Shown: positions 23,655 through 34,429 of the stretch, piece by piece | How positions within the stretch are numbered: position 1 is the stretch's first letter | Layout of the letters: the number at the start of each line of letters is the position of its first letter | NCBI GenBank assembly: GCA_023213315.1 | Contig: JAKCPI010015697.1 | Location: 150,993 to 214,992, forward strand | Reading direction: 5' to 3' | Origin: Euborellia annulipes | Taxonomy: Eukaryota; Arthropoda; Insecta; Dermaptera; Anisolabididae | Length of the DNA: 64,000 bases | The notes under the pieces: model-generated | What the model was told of the DNA's origin: nothing | Databases searched by the model: none | What the model saw: the letters and a program-made list of their open reading frames with translations, nothing else | Translations under genes and position numbers: made by a program

Positions 23655-23921
23655 AACTATATCTACAGCCACTCAACCTTATATCTAAATTTTAAGATAT
23701 CCGAATTACAAGAGTGAGTTGAATTAGCAATTATTAATTTTTAGGAAAATAAAAGACGAAGAGAGAAGAAAAGGGAAAGGAGTGCAATAGTAAAATAATA
23801 CGTATTCAAATTGTATAATTATACATTCTCCATAAAATTAAGACGCGTTGATTGATTACTTCCCTTAGCACTATTATATAACCTACAGGTAGGTAGGCAG
23901 GCCTCATTTGTCTGTCATTTC

Positions 23922-24179
23922 ATGAGACTTGACTTAAAAGACCGGGATAGATTTCGGAAAGAGCTTATCGGTTCGTTTGCTTACTTGTCCAACCAAGCGA
24001 GACTTCGATCGCATTCAAGCGTCAATGACGACAAAATGACGCAACCCCCTCATCTTTTTCTCTGCATTTTAATTGTACCAGAAAAAAACCAAGCGAATCA
24101 GATTTATTTAAACGTCTTCATCAGAGATGTTTTTTTCATTGTCATTATAAGTACCTCAATGAAGGAGACATTTAGCTAG
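23922..24179 (+). CDS. Candidate ORF of 85 residues, unrecognised
   Basis: The frame begins MRLDLKDRDRFRKELIGSFA and continues with mixed polar sequence before a hydrophobic stretch (LFLCILIVP, then VFFIVIIS). Base composition is near 42% GC, above its flanks, and it lies outside the repeats I recognise except that an S2 SINE follows directly. The strength is composition and length only; no splice site or poly(A) signal supports it. Confidence 0.25.
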   Translation: MRLDLKDRDRFRKELIGSFAYLSNQARLRSHSSVNDDKMTQPPHLFLCILIVPEKNQANQIYLNVFIRDVFFIVIISTSMKETFS

Positions 24180-24199
24180 ATGCGGTAAGACATAAGCTT

Positions 24200-24312
24200 A
24201 TCATAGTGTTTCGGATTCGCTTCCCGTCCCAAGCGAGAAAAATTTGTTCAATTGACTGTCAATCATTTGAAATAAATAGGATGAGGTCTAAATAGCCTTA
24301 GATGTCAAAAAA
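24200..24312 (+). mobile_element. SINE fragment, family S2
   Basis: GTTTCGGATTCGCTTCCCGT resembles a B-box region. It is followed by the S2 body CAAGCGAGAAAAATT, CATTTGAAATAAATAGGATG and AGGTCTAAATAGCCTTAGAT. It is in the opposite orientation to the copies at 49066 and 60432. Confidence 0.65.
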
Positions 24313-24474
24313 GATATTAAAACAAATTAAAAGAAAAAAGGAATTGTTAGTACTGTATTGCAGTAGCCTATTAAACTGGAGATTAATGTTGTAATCCAGG
24401 TAAATAAAAATATTTAATGTAACAAAGTGCAGGTGAGTTAAAGCTTTCCCATTTCTTTAATATTAATTTAAAAA

Positions 24475-24728
24475 ATTCTTGTTTTGGGTTAAACTGTGAT
24501 TTATTTGTATAAAATACAATACAAGGTTCATTCTGTGGCCTTCTTCAGGTACTAATTGAGATACAATCACAAAGCATCTTACATCTACATACTAAGCTGA
24601 AATTGTAGATCGCTAGATATGAGACTCTTTGTGCATGTATCTGAATTTGTACCTGAAGAAGGCCATATAATGAACATTGTATAGTATTTTATACAAATAA
24701 ATCACAGTATAACCCAAAACAAGAATTT
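24475..24728. repeat. Inverted repeat with CTGAAGAAGGCC arms
   Basis: Arms of about 77 bp (24475-24551 and 24649-24728) begin with TTCTTGTTTTGGGTTA and meet at CCTGAAGAAGGCC in both orientations. About 100 bp separate them. The GAAAC element is decayed to GAAC. Confidence 0.8.
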
Positions 24729-25089
24729 GTATTTAAATTGTAGAAGAGTTGTAAATCTACCATGAATTGGACAAATTTTATAAAAAAAAAAAAATAATAA
24801 TAATAATAATAATAATAAGCAAAATTCGATTCTACTCCAATTAATATTCTTTTAATAAATGACCCATGTACTTTTTTAGTTTTTCCAATTTTCTCAAAAA
24901 AAAAAGCTTCAGTTCTGTCAACCCGGCATTATTAATATTTACTACGTAAATCAGTCAGATATCAAATAGTGCAAATAAATATGTCTGGGTAATTTGTATC
25001 CTAGTATTTATATTTGTTTACCATGTGAAATCTATATAGCTGAGGATGCTGAATAGACATACAAAATTTTTAAATGACAATAAAATAAA

Positions 25090-25325
25090 ATTTCGACCGG
25101 CATCACACCTGGTCATCTTCGTAAAAAAAATTTGGTGTGACTGGTCGCACAGCACACAACTTTCTCTCGTATTGTGCTGTCAAATTAATACTTAAAATCT
25201 GGTGTGACTGGCGCACAGCACACAACTTTCTCTTACCCTTCGGTAAGAGAAAGTTGCGCACTGTGCTGGTCACACCAGATTTTTTGTGTCGAGATATATT
25301 TAGTTTCCGATAGCACCTTAGTTTC
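25090..25325 (-). repeat. R1 tail hairpin cluster
   Basis: CTTTCTCTTACCCTTCGGTAAGAGAAAG forms the tail hairpin (25230-25257 region). It is flanked by repeated TCTGGTGTGACTGG and its complement. At 25091-25121 the minus strand reads CGAAGATGACC...GGTCGAAAT, a CTGANGA/GAAA-type signature. Confidence 0.7.
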
Positions 25326-25714
25326 AAACTTGCATTTTAAATGTTGACTGCTTCAAATAAACTATGGTTATTTTTCAAAATTTTAATCTCATATTTGGAC
25401 ATTTTATACACAATATAGAATCGTAAATAAATACAAAATTTCATAAGAATTGGAAAAAAAATTTTAAATGCGTAAAAAGTTCCAAAGGGGACCCCCTTTT
25501 GAATCGAAATTAACATACAAATCCCTATAGGAAATTAACATTGTTTCTATGCGAAGATAAGGTGGAAAGGGAATTTAAAAAGAGTAGAGAGAGACGATAA
25601 TGTTTGCAAGTGGGAGAGATATATATATATGTTTTCTTTGAAACAATTAAAACAGAAATAAAAAAAAATAAATGGGAATTTAAATAATAATTGATTTTTA
25701 ATCTAATAAAAAGA

Positions 25715-26271
25715 AAAAGATTTAAATTCCGTTACCATGGCAACCATTTCTACTTTCCTATGAAGAACAAGAGTAAAGTGGTCTTCAGAAGATTTCAACG
25801 GCAAAATGAGAATATACATTTTAAAGAGCATCTAAAAAATAGTTCATTTATGAATTTTAAAAAAAAATCCTTGGAGGGAATTTTGAGAAAATCGAAAAAA
25901 ACTGAAAAAGTACATCAGTAAAGTACTAGTACTTTTTGGCCGATTTTGTTCAAAAGCTTATTTTGAGATTCTTCAAAGGTACCTAAGTTAAATATAAAAT
26001 TTCAATCCGCTAGCTCAACTCCTTCATGCTAAAAATCTGTCCACACACACAGACACACACACACAGACACACACACAGACACACACACAGACACACATAC
26101 ACACACACACACACACACACAGACCAATTTGCGGGACCCACTTTTTTGGACTCAGGGGACCTCAAAACATGTATATCCATCAAAATCTCGACATCGAATT
26201 TTTGACATGATCGCAATACTTTCTCTCTCTATATATATTAACATATATAGAGGTAAGAGAAAGTAAAAATT
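25715..26271 (-). repeat. R1 repeat with expanded CA run
   Basis: Contains all central blocks from GTTACCATGGCAACCATTTC to the head hairpin ending near 26271. The CA/CAGA tract at 26040-26122 is the R1 internal microsatellite. The frames at 25691-25921 and 26010-26216 are repeat sequence. Confidence 0.9.
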
Positions 26272-26403
26272 TCATTTGTATATATATTCTGGTAAACTAG
26301 TACAGAATGCACCTTTAAATTACCGAAAATAAGAAAAAATGGTGTGCTCTGCGACCAGTCACTTCAGATTACTCCCCCCCCCCCCCCCCCGAGAAACTCC
26401 AGT
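26268..26403 (-). mobile_element. hAT-type MITE fragment, CAAGGGCGGATCC family
   Basis: ATTCTGGTAAACTAGTACAG through a long C run and GAGAAACTCCAG is the right half of this family reversed. The outer terminus is lost. Confidence 0.65.
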
Positions 26404-26939
26404 GGGTGGAGTAGAGAACAAAACTTTCAATTAACGAAGGTAAGAGAAAATTATCTGCCATGCGATCAATCATACCAGATTTTTAATTGAAAATACTGTA
26501 ATTAATAGTCAAATTTAATTTGGGTCACGTGTTAGATTCGTTATTTTTATTATTACTCATGGATTAAGGCAGAGTATCAAGAAAAATGTCTGATGAAACT
26601 CTTGTTATTAAAATGTTTATTTTTATATTTTGTATATCACATATGTTTTTTGTATTTTGTTCTTCGATAACAATCCACCAAACACTCACGCGCCCAGGCA
26701 AAAGCGGATCCAGAGGAGATTCAAAATTTTTTTCTTACTACTCGTAACCGAGTTTGAGTACAAGGAAAAAAATATAACAAATAAATTCTACTAATTAATT
26801 TTCGTAATTGTTAGATTGAGAGGAAAAAATTAATAATATACACTATATAAGTATATTTTAATTTTTTATTCAGGTATAGGGGAATAGAAAGAGATTAAAA
26901 TTGACTAATAATTAATATATAGGAAAAGGAGAGAAATGC

Positions 26940-27260
26940 ATCCCCATCGATTCATTCATTCATCAAGAGGGAGAAGAAGAGCAAGCAAGCAAGCAAGTGC
27001 AGTTGCAACAAGCTCGCCAGTCGATCGATACCGAAGACAGCTGAGTCTGAGGGACAAGGACAGATATACAGGGAGGTCTCAAGAGGGAAAGAGAGAGAAC
27101 GAGTGAAATATCCTCCTGTCATGTTCTGGTCTCCGGATCGTTTGGGTCCTATAAGAGACCGCGCGCGCAACTCGCTTGCTTGCTGCTCGACTCGCTCTTG
27201 CATTGCATGCAGCTGCTGCTAGCTAGCTAGCCTTTTTTACTTCTTGTTCCACCTACCTAA
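26940..27260. promoter_or_regulatory. GC-rich island, possible promoter or first exon
   Basis: About half G+C in a one-third G+C background, with CpG-rich GACCGCGCGCGCAACTCGC, GA-rich tracts and AGCAAGCAAGCAAGCAAG. An 83-residue minus frame (27203-26952, MQERVEQQASELRARSL...) is open through it. ATTCATTCATTC-type repeats bound both sides. The composition suggests a promoter or 5' exon, but direction and gene are unknown. Confidence 0.3.
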
Positions 27261-27507
27261 CCTACCATACGACGTGTTGTACTATTACTATTATTATTCA
27301 TTCACTCACTCATTCATAATATCTTCTTTCTCAATTCCCCTAAACAGCTAGGGAAGAAAATTATAAAAATTCAATTTCAAAGACTCGTCGCCGGTTTGAA
27401 AATTTATGCAAATAATCCAAAATTTTGAAACAAGGGCATAAAATATATTAATATTATTAATAAAAAATTAATAAAATTTATAATATAGGTAAGAAAGCAT
27501 AAAATTC

Positions 27508-27546
27508 AACAAGACGTTTCGTTCAAATTTATTGAGCCATCTTCGA
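27508..27546 (-). repeat. Isolated GAAGATGGC/CGAAACGTC signature
   Basis: The minus strand reads CGAAGATGGCTC, a 15-base spacer, then GAACGAAACGTC. This is the same architecture as the paired copies elsewhere, here without a second arm. Confidence 0.5.
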
Positions 27547-27662
27547 ATTAAACAAATAAAATTCTCGGGAGAGATAAGAGGGGTCGAAAAAATGATGAAT
27601 ATAAAGGTAGTATATCGGTACAGAGTAGCAGGAAGGTGTAGGCAGCCAGGATAGAATAAAAA

Positions 27663-27945
27663 ATTTTTGCGTTCCGTGGGCGGCACATGGGAAAGAGGTA
27701 AAATATTTTTACGAACGGGAAAAAATTTTTGGTTCCGCGAAAGAGGGAATGTTCCGCGGGCGGCACATGGAAAAATTTTTTGGTTCCGCGGGCGGCAAAA
27801 ATTTTGCGTCTCTAAAAAAAAGTAAAATATTTTTACGGACGGGAAAAAATTTTGGTTCTACGAAATCAAAATTTTTTTGCAGGGCGGAAAACTTTGGTTC
27901 CGCGAAAAAAAGATTTTTTGCAGAAAAATTTTTTGAGATCAGGCC
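27663..27945. repeat. Minisatellite, GGTTCCGCG unit, array 1
   Basis: Irregular tandem units of AAAAATTTTTTGGTTCCGCG with GGGCGGCA variants. Related arrays are at 35318-35640 and 46806-47110. The open frames in all three (peptides rich in KNF and RGTK) are translated minisatellite. Confidence 0.8.
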
Positions 27946-28039
27946 CCCCCCCGAAAAAAAATGTCTATATACGCCCCTGATCTTCTTAGGTGGATATTAA
28001 CAATTTAACGCATCATTCCCACCTCCAGGATGATAAATG

Positions 28040-28390
28040 ATCATGTCAAAAATTCGATATCGAGATTTTGATGGATATACATGTTTTGAGGTCCCCTGAG
28101 TCCAAAAAAGTTGATCTCGCAAATTGTTCTGTGGGTTTGTGTGTATGTGGACATTTTTAACCATGAAGGAAATGAGATACGAAGTTGAAATTTTATATTT
28201 AAGTTAGGCACTTCCCGAACTCGTGAAAAAGCTTTAAAACAAAATAAGCCAAAAAGTACTAGTAGCCTACTTTACTGATGTACTTTTTCAGTTTTTTTTC
28301 GATTTTCTCAAAATTTGATGTCGAGATTTTGATCGTTTTGAGGTCCCCTGAGTGTTCATTTTAAAGAATGAAGGAAATGTGCTACGAGAT
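28040..28390 (+). repeat. R1 repeat with internal rearrangement
   Basis: CATGTCAAAAATTCGATATC through the ACTTTACTGATG block, then a second partial copy of GATGTCGAGATTTTGATCG at 28318. This suggests template switching or unequal recombination. Confidence 0.75.
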
Positions 28391-28471
28391 GACACGCGAA
28401 AGCCTTTAAATAAAGAGTAGGCCTCTCTTCTGTACGGATTGGATTCTACACTATCAATCCGGAATCCTATC

Positions 28472-29780
28472 TAGGGTTGGTAGATTCGGAGGCTGAATCG
28501 ATTATCGATTTTCGATTTTTAAAATCGAAACCAAATAATCGATTTAAAAAAAAATAGATTTTTGCCTTAAAAAAATCGATTTTAATCGATTTTCGATTTT
28601 TTTACAAAAAATCTTTCACTATGCCCATAAGTTGATTTTAAGGTTCTGCTTACGATTTCCAAGCGGTTTGTGGAACAAGAAAAATAGAACGTTGCATTAC
28701 TGATGCCCAAATCAATTTATTCAGTCTTTATAACTTCTTTAAAGACCATACATTGTATATGGTATAACATATTTAGTGTTTATAACTTAAGTTTTAACGT
28801 TATAACGTAAATTTTAACAAACCAAGAGAACTAAACATCAGCTTCTATATTTCTCAAAAAATATGGTGGGACTCGTCGCACAGCACAACTTTCTCTTATC
28901 TTCAGTAAGCGAAAGTTGTGTTCTGTGCTTGTCACACCAGATTTTTGTGTGGACATATATTTAGGTTCCGACAGTAAATTTAAGGTACATTTGAATTCAA
29001 GATTTTTTTTCTAAAACACCCTTTTTTTCTCATTCAGACACACACATTCACACAGTCTTCTCGGCAACTTAAACCATTTAAGACTTTTACGATATACGAT
29101 ATCCGTTATTGATAATACACACATATTAGGGGTCCAGGCATTCTTATTTAAGCCATTTGGTATCCAAATGGCTTAAATAAAATCATTGGACTGCCTGGGG
29201 TCCGAACCCGCGACTTTTGGTATACGAGGTTAACATGCTAACCACTACACCAAGCCCCGAGGGCTGAATTCAAGATTAAAATTTATAAACATGGGGAAAT
29301 ATTTATATTTTGTTACCATTGCAACAAATTCTCCTATCTTTCCTATGAAATACAAGAGTAAAGTGTACTTCAAAATGAGAATATACATTTTAAAGAGCAT
29401 CTAAAAAATAATTGATTTTTGAATTTTAATGAAAATCGTTGGGGTTATTTTTAAGAAAATCTTAAAAACCTGAAAAACTACCTCAGTAAAGTACTAGTAC
29501 TTTTTGGCCAATTTTAATTAACCGCTTATTTTCTCGCTCCAGGGGGTGTCTATCTTAAATTCCAACCTCATAGCTCAAATCCTTCAAGCTTAAAATTGAA
29601 CACAGACGGACAGATCATGTCGCTAAAATCACTTTGTTGGAAAATCGAAAATCGAAAATCGGCCGTCAAAAATCGATTTTTTCGATTTTTTCAAAACACT
29701 GAATCGATTTCGATTTTAATCGAAAATCGAAGCTCAAAATCGATTTTCGATTAAAATCGAAATCGATTCGGCCAACCCTA
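28472..29780. mobile_element. 1.3-kb hAT-type element carrying R1 and a SINE
   Basis: TIRs TAGGGTTGG and CCAACCCTA are flanked by perfect 8-bp duplications ATCCTATC (28464-28471 and 29781-29788). The subterminal regions are repeated AATCGATTTTCGATTTT-type sequence in inverted orientation. The interior holds a minus-strand R1 copy (about 28853-29640) that itself contains a SINE. No transposase is present. Nesting gives the order SINE after R1 within this element. Confidence 0.9.
29005..29264 (-). mobile_element. Complete tRNA-derived SINE, family S1
   Basis: Best S1 copy. On the minus strand the head reads GGGGCTTGGTGTAGTGGTTA (A box TGGTGTAGTGG), then CTCGTATACCAAAAGTCG and B box GGTTCGGACCC. 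Body CAGGCAGTCCAATGATTTTA and a hairpin AAGCCATTTGGATACCAAAT follow, with an A-rich 3' end. Flanked by a perfect 13-bp target duplication TGAATTCAAGATT (28992-29004 and 29265-29277) inside R1, as expected of LINE-mobilised retroposition. Confidence 0.9.
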
Positions 29781-29894
29781 ATCCTATCTAAGACTCCCAG
29801 ATAAGAGCTGCGGACTACTTTGAGACATATCAAAATACAGTCTTCAATATTCCGACACTATCAAAACATTTTCAATTGCTGATAACAATACTTT

Positions 29895-30560
29895 ACTGAA
29901 CGAATTTTCAATTTTTTTCCGAGAAATTCGAACTCAACGATTTTGATCAAAATTCATAAATTATTTATTAGATACTCTTTTAAATGAATGTTTTCATTTA
30001 GATCTCAAAATTGTTTGAAGCACATTTTATTCTTGTATATTTTTTAGGAAAGCAAGGAGAAATGATTGCAATGGTAAAAAAATATAAATATTTTCTATTC
30101 ATTTGAGGGCGGGGAAAGGGATTTTATACTTTTATTAATTTTACATCTTGAATTCTAATATATCGGCAGAAACTAAATTTATGTCGCACAAAAAATCTGG
30201 TGGGACACAAGGGCGGATACAAGTGAGGGGGGGGGGGTAAAGGGGTTAATTACCCCTCTGAGATTTGAAAAAAAAAAAAAATACTAAAAATGTATTTTTT
30301 ATGTAAAATTTTAAAAATTAATACTTAAAAATTTGATTTGTATTTATATTCTGGCAAACAAGTACAGAATGCGCCTTTAAATTACCGAAATTAAGAAAAA
30401 AATGTGTGCTATGCGACCAGTCACTCCAGATTCACCCCCCCCCCCCCCGAGAAACACCTCTGGATCCGCCGCTGGTGGGACAAGCATTTACTTTCCGTTA
30501 TTTATTATATTAAATTAAAAGTCAAAATAAAAATTACAACTATATATAAGCCTAGATGTA
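29895..30560 (+). repeat. R1 repeat split by a MITE
   Basis: ACTTTACTGAACGAATTTTC through TCTTGAATTCTAATATATCG and the start of the tail (AAAAATCTGGTGGGACA). Interrupted at 30208-30474 and diverged from other copies. Confidence 0.7.
30208..30474 (-). mobile_element. hAT-type MITE, CAAGGGCGGATCC family
   Basis: 267 bp with perfect 8-bp duplications GTGGGACA (30200-30207 and 30475-30482). Ends CAAGGGCGGATACAAG and CTGGATCCGCCGCTG. Same length as the 5486 copy. Confidence 0.92.
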
Positions 30561-31079
30561 AATTTTATTTTGACTTTCTTTAGTGAATGGGCGAAGGGGG
30601 GGGGGGGGAGGGGGAGTTCTTGGTTACTCTCTTTAAAGAAAGCGTTAATTATGATTAGGCTACAATAAGAAATCCGTTGTTATTTAAAATAATAAAACTT
30701 ATTGTTGGATGCGTGTGTTTAATCAAATAAAAGAAAGTAAAGCTTTGTTTCCTCTTCTTTTTCTTTTCATCTTACAGTATCTCTGTACATCTTTCCGCCT
30801 TCTCACAAAAATTAAACATAAAATGCAATATAATAAAATGATCAGGCAAAATCAAACCAAATCAGATTATGTAAAGAAATTTTATCACTAAATTAACAAA
30901 TTTGTAAGAAAAAAATCAGAAGAAATTAATCCATGAAATTAGCAATGAACATAAGATTTTATTTTTTATTGTACTGTTTAGAAAGTGTTTTTATCGATTC
31001 AGGTCTGGCTTTAATTTTGTTACATTTTATTAATTCTTGGTGCTTTCTTTATTAATAAAATAAATAAAAATAAACGCCA

Positions 31080-31225
31080 TCGGGCTTGGTCTAGTGGATA
31101 GCGTGCTGGCCTTCTATACCAAGGGTAGAAAATGGACTGTGGATGGCAGTATCTAATTAAAACCGAAATTGTTAAATAATGGAATTTAGAAGACTACATG
31201 ACCTAAGATGCTAGAAATAATTTTT
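31080..31225 (+). mobile_element. tRNA-derived SINE, family S1, shortened
   Basis: Head GGGCTTGGTCTAGTGGATAG and TTCTATACCAAGGGTAG are intact. The B box and body are degraded, and the tail GACCTAAGATGCTAGAAATA remains. Confidence 0.65.
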
Positions 31226-31309
31226 TTTTAGGTCAAATATTCTATTCTTTATCAAGTCAAGAGGAATCTCCATGTCAATTTTTACAAAAACAAGATTCGA
31301 CAGTTCAAT

Positions 31310-31640
31310 TAGGCTATTTTTTAAATGCTCTTTAAAATGTATATTCCCATTTTGCCATTGAAATCTTATGAAGACCACTTTACTCTTCTTTTTTTTTTAT
31401 TTATTTCCCCTTAGCCAGAGGCCATAGGGTTTAACCCAAATAGTGGTATACAAATACATTAATAAAAACATCATAGAAAATAAACAATACAAAGACATGG
31501 TATCAATAATGCAATAATCAAATAATATACCTCCAAATTATACTTTACTCTTGTACTTCATAGAAAAAATTGTTGCTATAGTAACAAAATATAAATATTT
31601 TCCCATACTTATTGCTGTGCGACCAGTCACACCAGATTTT
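31310..31640 (+). repeat. R1 repeat fragment with retroposon insertion
   Basis: TTAAATGCTCTTTAAAATGT through AAGACCACTTTACTCTT, then a 154-bp insertion, then TGTACTTCATAGAAAAAATT to a truncated tail GTGCGACCAGTCACACCAGA. Confidence 0.75.
31388..31541 (-). mobile_element. 5'-truncated LINE 3' end
   Basis: Flanked by a perfect 11-bp target duplication ACTTTACTCTT (31377-31387 and 31542-31552) within R1. On the minus strand it reads GGCCTCTGGCTAAGGGGAAA followed by an AAATAAATAAA and poly(A) tail, the usual form of a truncated non-LTR retrotransposon insertion. No coding sequence remains. Confidence 0.8.
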
Positions 31641-31739
31641 TAATTATTCATTTTCTTAATTCATGTGATTTTGAGTATAGCGCATTTCAATGTGTAATAA
31701 TTTAAAAGAAAGAGAAGTTGATTAAATTGATTTTTAAAG

Positions 31740-31909
31740 GAGTCCCGCGTCTTTGGAGCAGGGATGCACTCTTTGCTCTTCTGGGATCCTAGTATTGAGA
31801 TTCGCAGCCGACGGCTCTTGCGGCGACCGCTGCTGAGCATAGGCATAACCCAGCATAGCCAGCCAGCAGGCCAGTTTAGTCAGCCAGCGTCTCTCTTAAA
31901 TTAAATAAA
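31740..31909 (+). CDS. Candidate GC-rich terminal exon (unrecognised)
   Basis: In an AT-rich setting this segment is clearly GC-rich. The plus frame is open from about 31740 and includes a 46-codon ATG reading (31764-31904, MHSLLFWDPSIEIRSRRLLR...) ending at TAA, immediately followed by a poly(A) signal AATAAA at 31904-31909. An acceptor-like TTTTTAAAG precedes it. The minus strand is also open and starts MPMLSSGRRKSRRLRISIL (31846), so the strand is not settled. No family recognised. Confidence 0.35.
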
Positions 31910-32107
31910 GAAAGAATCACCAATCACAATAAAATACCCACTCTCCTTGATTTTGATCAGTTAATAAATATGATATCTCAATCAGAAGCTTCCGTTATGA
32001 TACTTAATAACCTAAGTAATAAAATAAGTGAGATCTTGACAAATGACAATAATATTGATAATGTAGTAGAATAAATAATAGGCCAAGCAGCTATGTTTAT
32101 TCTTTAA

Positions 32108-32330
32108 TATAGAACAACCCACAGCGGTGGACTATGCGACACTATCTTCATGGCTAGAGTTTAGTCAACAGAAAAAAACCCTCATTTCATAAAATTCATT
32201 ACGATCTATCAGAGCAGATATAATTCATTCAGCGCCTCTGTCAAAGGACGTGAGGGTTTTTCTGTGAACTGAACCCTACCCATGAAGATGACAGCATAGT
32301 CGACCGAAACGTCGCTGTGGGTTCTATAAT
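32108..32330. repeat. Inverted repeat with CCGAAACGTCG signature
   Basis: Arms begin TATAGAACAACCCACAGCG and end CGCTGTGGGTTCTATA. The right arm carries ATGAAGATGACAGCATAGTC followed by GACCGAAACGTCG (32282-32315). Same family as module 1 at 21128. Confidence 0.8.
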
Positions 32331-32904
32331 AATTTATGAATTTTAATCAAAATCGTCAGAATAAATTTCGAAAAATTGAAAAAAAAAAAAAAAAAAAAAA
32401 ATGAAAAAATTCGTTTCTCCCTGAGCAAGTATCCCTTTTGAGATAATTTAATTATAGAAGATATTCGCAGATAACCAAAAAAATTTAATCGTCCTTTTTG
32501 TAACTTCGAATCTAACCGAGAAAATTATCGAAAGACCATGATGTTAATTAAGGAAAGCAAAGGAAAAAAAAAATTGAAACCAACAGAAAATTATAATAAT
32601 AATATTAAATAATATTAATTAAAAACATTAAAATATATTAAAATAAGGTAAACAAGAAATCTGGGAACTGACAATACCATAAAACTTTTTGATATTTTAA
32701 GAGTAGATAGATGATGAGATAAGTTAAACACCTTTAGGCCTAATGCGAGAACCTTTTTTCTTATTGAAAGAATAAATAGAAAGAAATGAATATTTTAAAA
32801 GTATTATAAAACAAAAAAAACTTTTTCCATTTTAAACTCTGTTTAAATAAGACACCAACAAGATTTTCAGTATAAGTGCTGCCATCTATGTGAAACAAGG
32901 CCAA

Positions 32905-33160
32905 CTAGATATAGAGTAACCTCTTGGCATATTCTAATTGCCTGGTACGTTGGCCTCTTGGAGCGGCCGGGTTGCGCTGCTGGCCAAGGCCCATCTGGTC
33001 ACTTTCGTCCAAAAATAACCTCCTAGTATATTCTGATTGCCGAGTGCGAGGCCCGCCCGACCAAGAGCCGCCAGGCGCCGCCGCCGCAACTAGAGCTGCC
33101 TCAGGGAACCCTCGGCACGATTTGCTCTCTCTACGTACGACACATCCGACTCCACTAGGT
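32905..33160 (-). CDS. Candidate exon in GC-rich island, internally repeated
   Basis: The minus strand stays open for more than 85 codons to a stop at 32905-32907. Two segments encode the near-identical peptides RTRQSEYTRRL and RTRQLEYAKRL about 34 codons apart. At the DNA level they differ mainly at silent positions (CGC/CGT, ACT/ACC, CGG/AGG), as expected of a protein-coding duplication. A run of four GCG codons gives poly-Ala. Each repeat ends at AG|GTTA, a possible donor. The plus strand is also open (32924-33175) but the repeats are less conserved in that frame. Not recognised; possibly a first exon beside a CpG promoter. Confidence 0.35.
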
Positions 33161-33499
33161 TTTCTTTTAAAATAAACTATTTTACACGCTTTTAAAGGGG
33201 AAAGTCCCCCCCCCCCCCGATTATTTCAAATTTTTCTTGGGGGGGGGGAGGGGCAAACATTGTTTTTTCTTAAACTTATCTTACAAATAGGTGGTACTCA
33301 AATTTAGCCAAAAGATATTTTAATTTCTCAAATTCCTAAAAGATATTTAACTAATTGTTTAATTTTGTACAGTTTCTGTACTCGTAGATGGATTTTGAAG
33401 TCTTTTGTTTAGAATAATTTAAAACTTTATAAAAATCAGAGCCCTTGAGGGGGGGGGGGGCAAATGCCCCTCCCCTAAATGGCGCCACTGGTCTGTCTG

Positions 33500-34005
33500 T
33501 GTGTGCCTGTGAACAAAATATTTCAAGAACAAAAAGAGCTAGAAAGTTGAAATTTTATATTTAAATTAGGCACCTCCCTGGGACGTGACACGAAGCTTTT
33601 GAACAAAATCGGTCAAAGAGTACTAGTACTTTATTGATGTACTTTTTCAGTTTTCTACGATTTTCTCAAAATTTGCTCCAACGATTTGGATTAAAATTCA
33701 AAGATCATATTTTTTAGATGCTCTTTGAAATGTTTTAGTTTCAATTTGAAAATGAATTGAAATCCTCTCGGATTAATTCCTTCATTCAACCGGTGCATTT
33801 AAAGGCATCCATCGTCTGTGTGCAAATAATTTGCCTGCAATGCAGATATTTTATTGCATCTTGAATTCTAATATATCGGGGGAAAATAAATATATGTCGA
33901 CACAAAAAAATCTGGTGCGACAAGCACAGAACACAACTTTCGATTACCGAATGTAAGAGAAAGTTGTGTGCTGTGCGACCAGTCACACCAGATTTTTATT
34001 TTTTT
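33500..34005 (+). repeat. R1 repeat with complete tail hairpin
   Basis: TGTGAACAAAATATTTCAAG through ACTTTATTGATGTACTTTT and TCTTGAATTCTAATATATCG. Ends in the tail hairpin CTTTCGATTACCGAATGTAA plus GCGACCAGTCACACCAGATT. The minus frame at 33786-33986 lies wholly in it. Confidence 0.85.
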
Positions 34006-34334
34006 TTATCTTGTAAACCCCACCTAGGTACGATGTAGAAGCCCGAAATCTAGGTTTAGTCCATTTTTGGTGTGTTGTCTTGAGATCAATAAATATAATA
34101 CAAGAATTGCTCGATTATTTATTATTTTTGCCTTAGCCGGGATGGAGGGGGGGGGGGGTATTTAGATAAATAAGTCCAAAATAAAAACACTAAGTTATAA
34201 AACTAAATTATAGTAACTAGGTAGAGTTTTGTTTGAAAACAGATGGAATTTTTTTCAATCAACGCTCAAATAGACTGTAAATAAACCAGTCTATATATCG
34301 TTTAAGATAAATTTGCGAGATGAGTTTGTGTTTG

Positions 34335-34425
34335 ACTGGGCAAGAAATGAGCTCCCTTGAGTCGAACCTGGACCTCCACGCTTTCATGGCGGGCGGACTA
34401 CCTTTACCCTAGGTCGCCGGCCTAA
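34335..34425 (-). repeat. tRNA-like SINE head
   Basis: Minus strand CGACCTAGGGTAAAGGTAGT, then GTGGAGGTCCAGGTTCGACTC with a good B box. It directly abuts the LINE 3' region. Confidence 0.45.
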
Positions 34426-34429
34426 TAAA

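Noticed and set aside
26040..26122. CRISPR-like repeat array (CACACACAGACA units)
   Set aside because: It is a CA/CAGA microsatellite within R1, in a eukaryotic genome; no spacers or cas genes.
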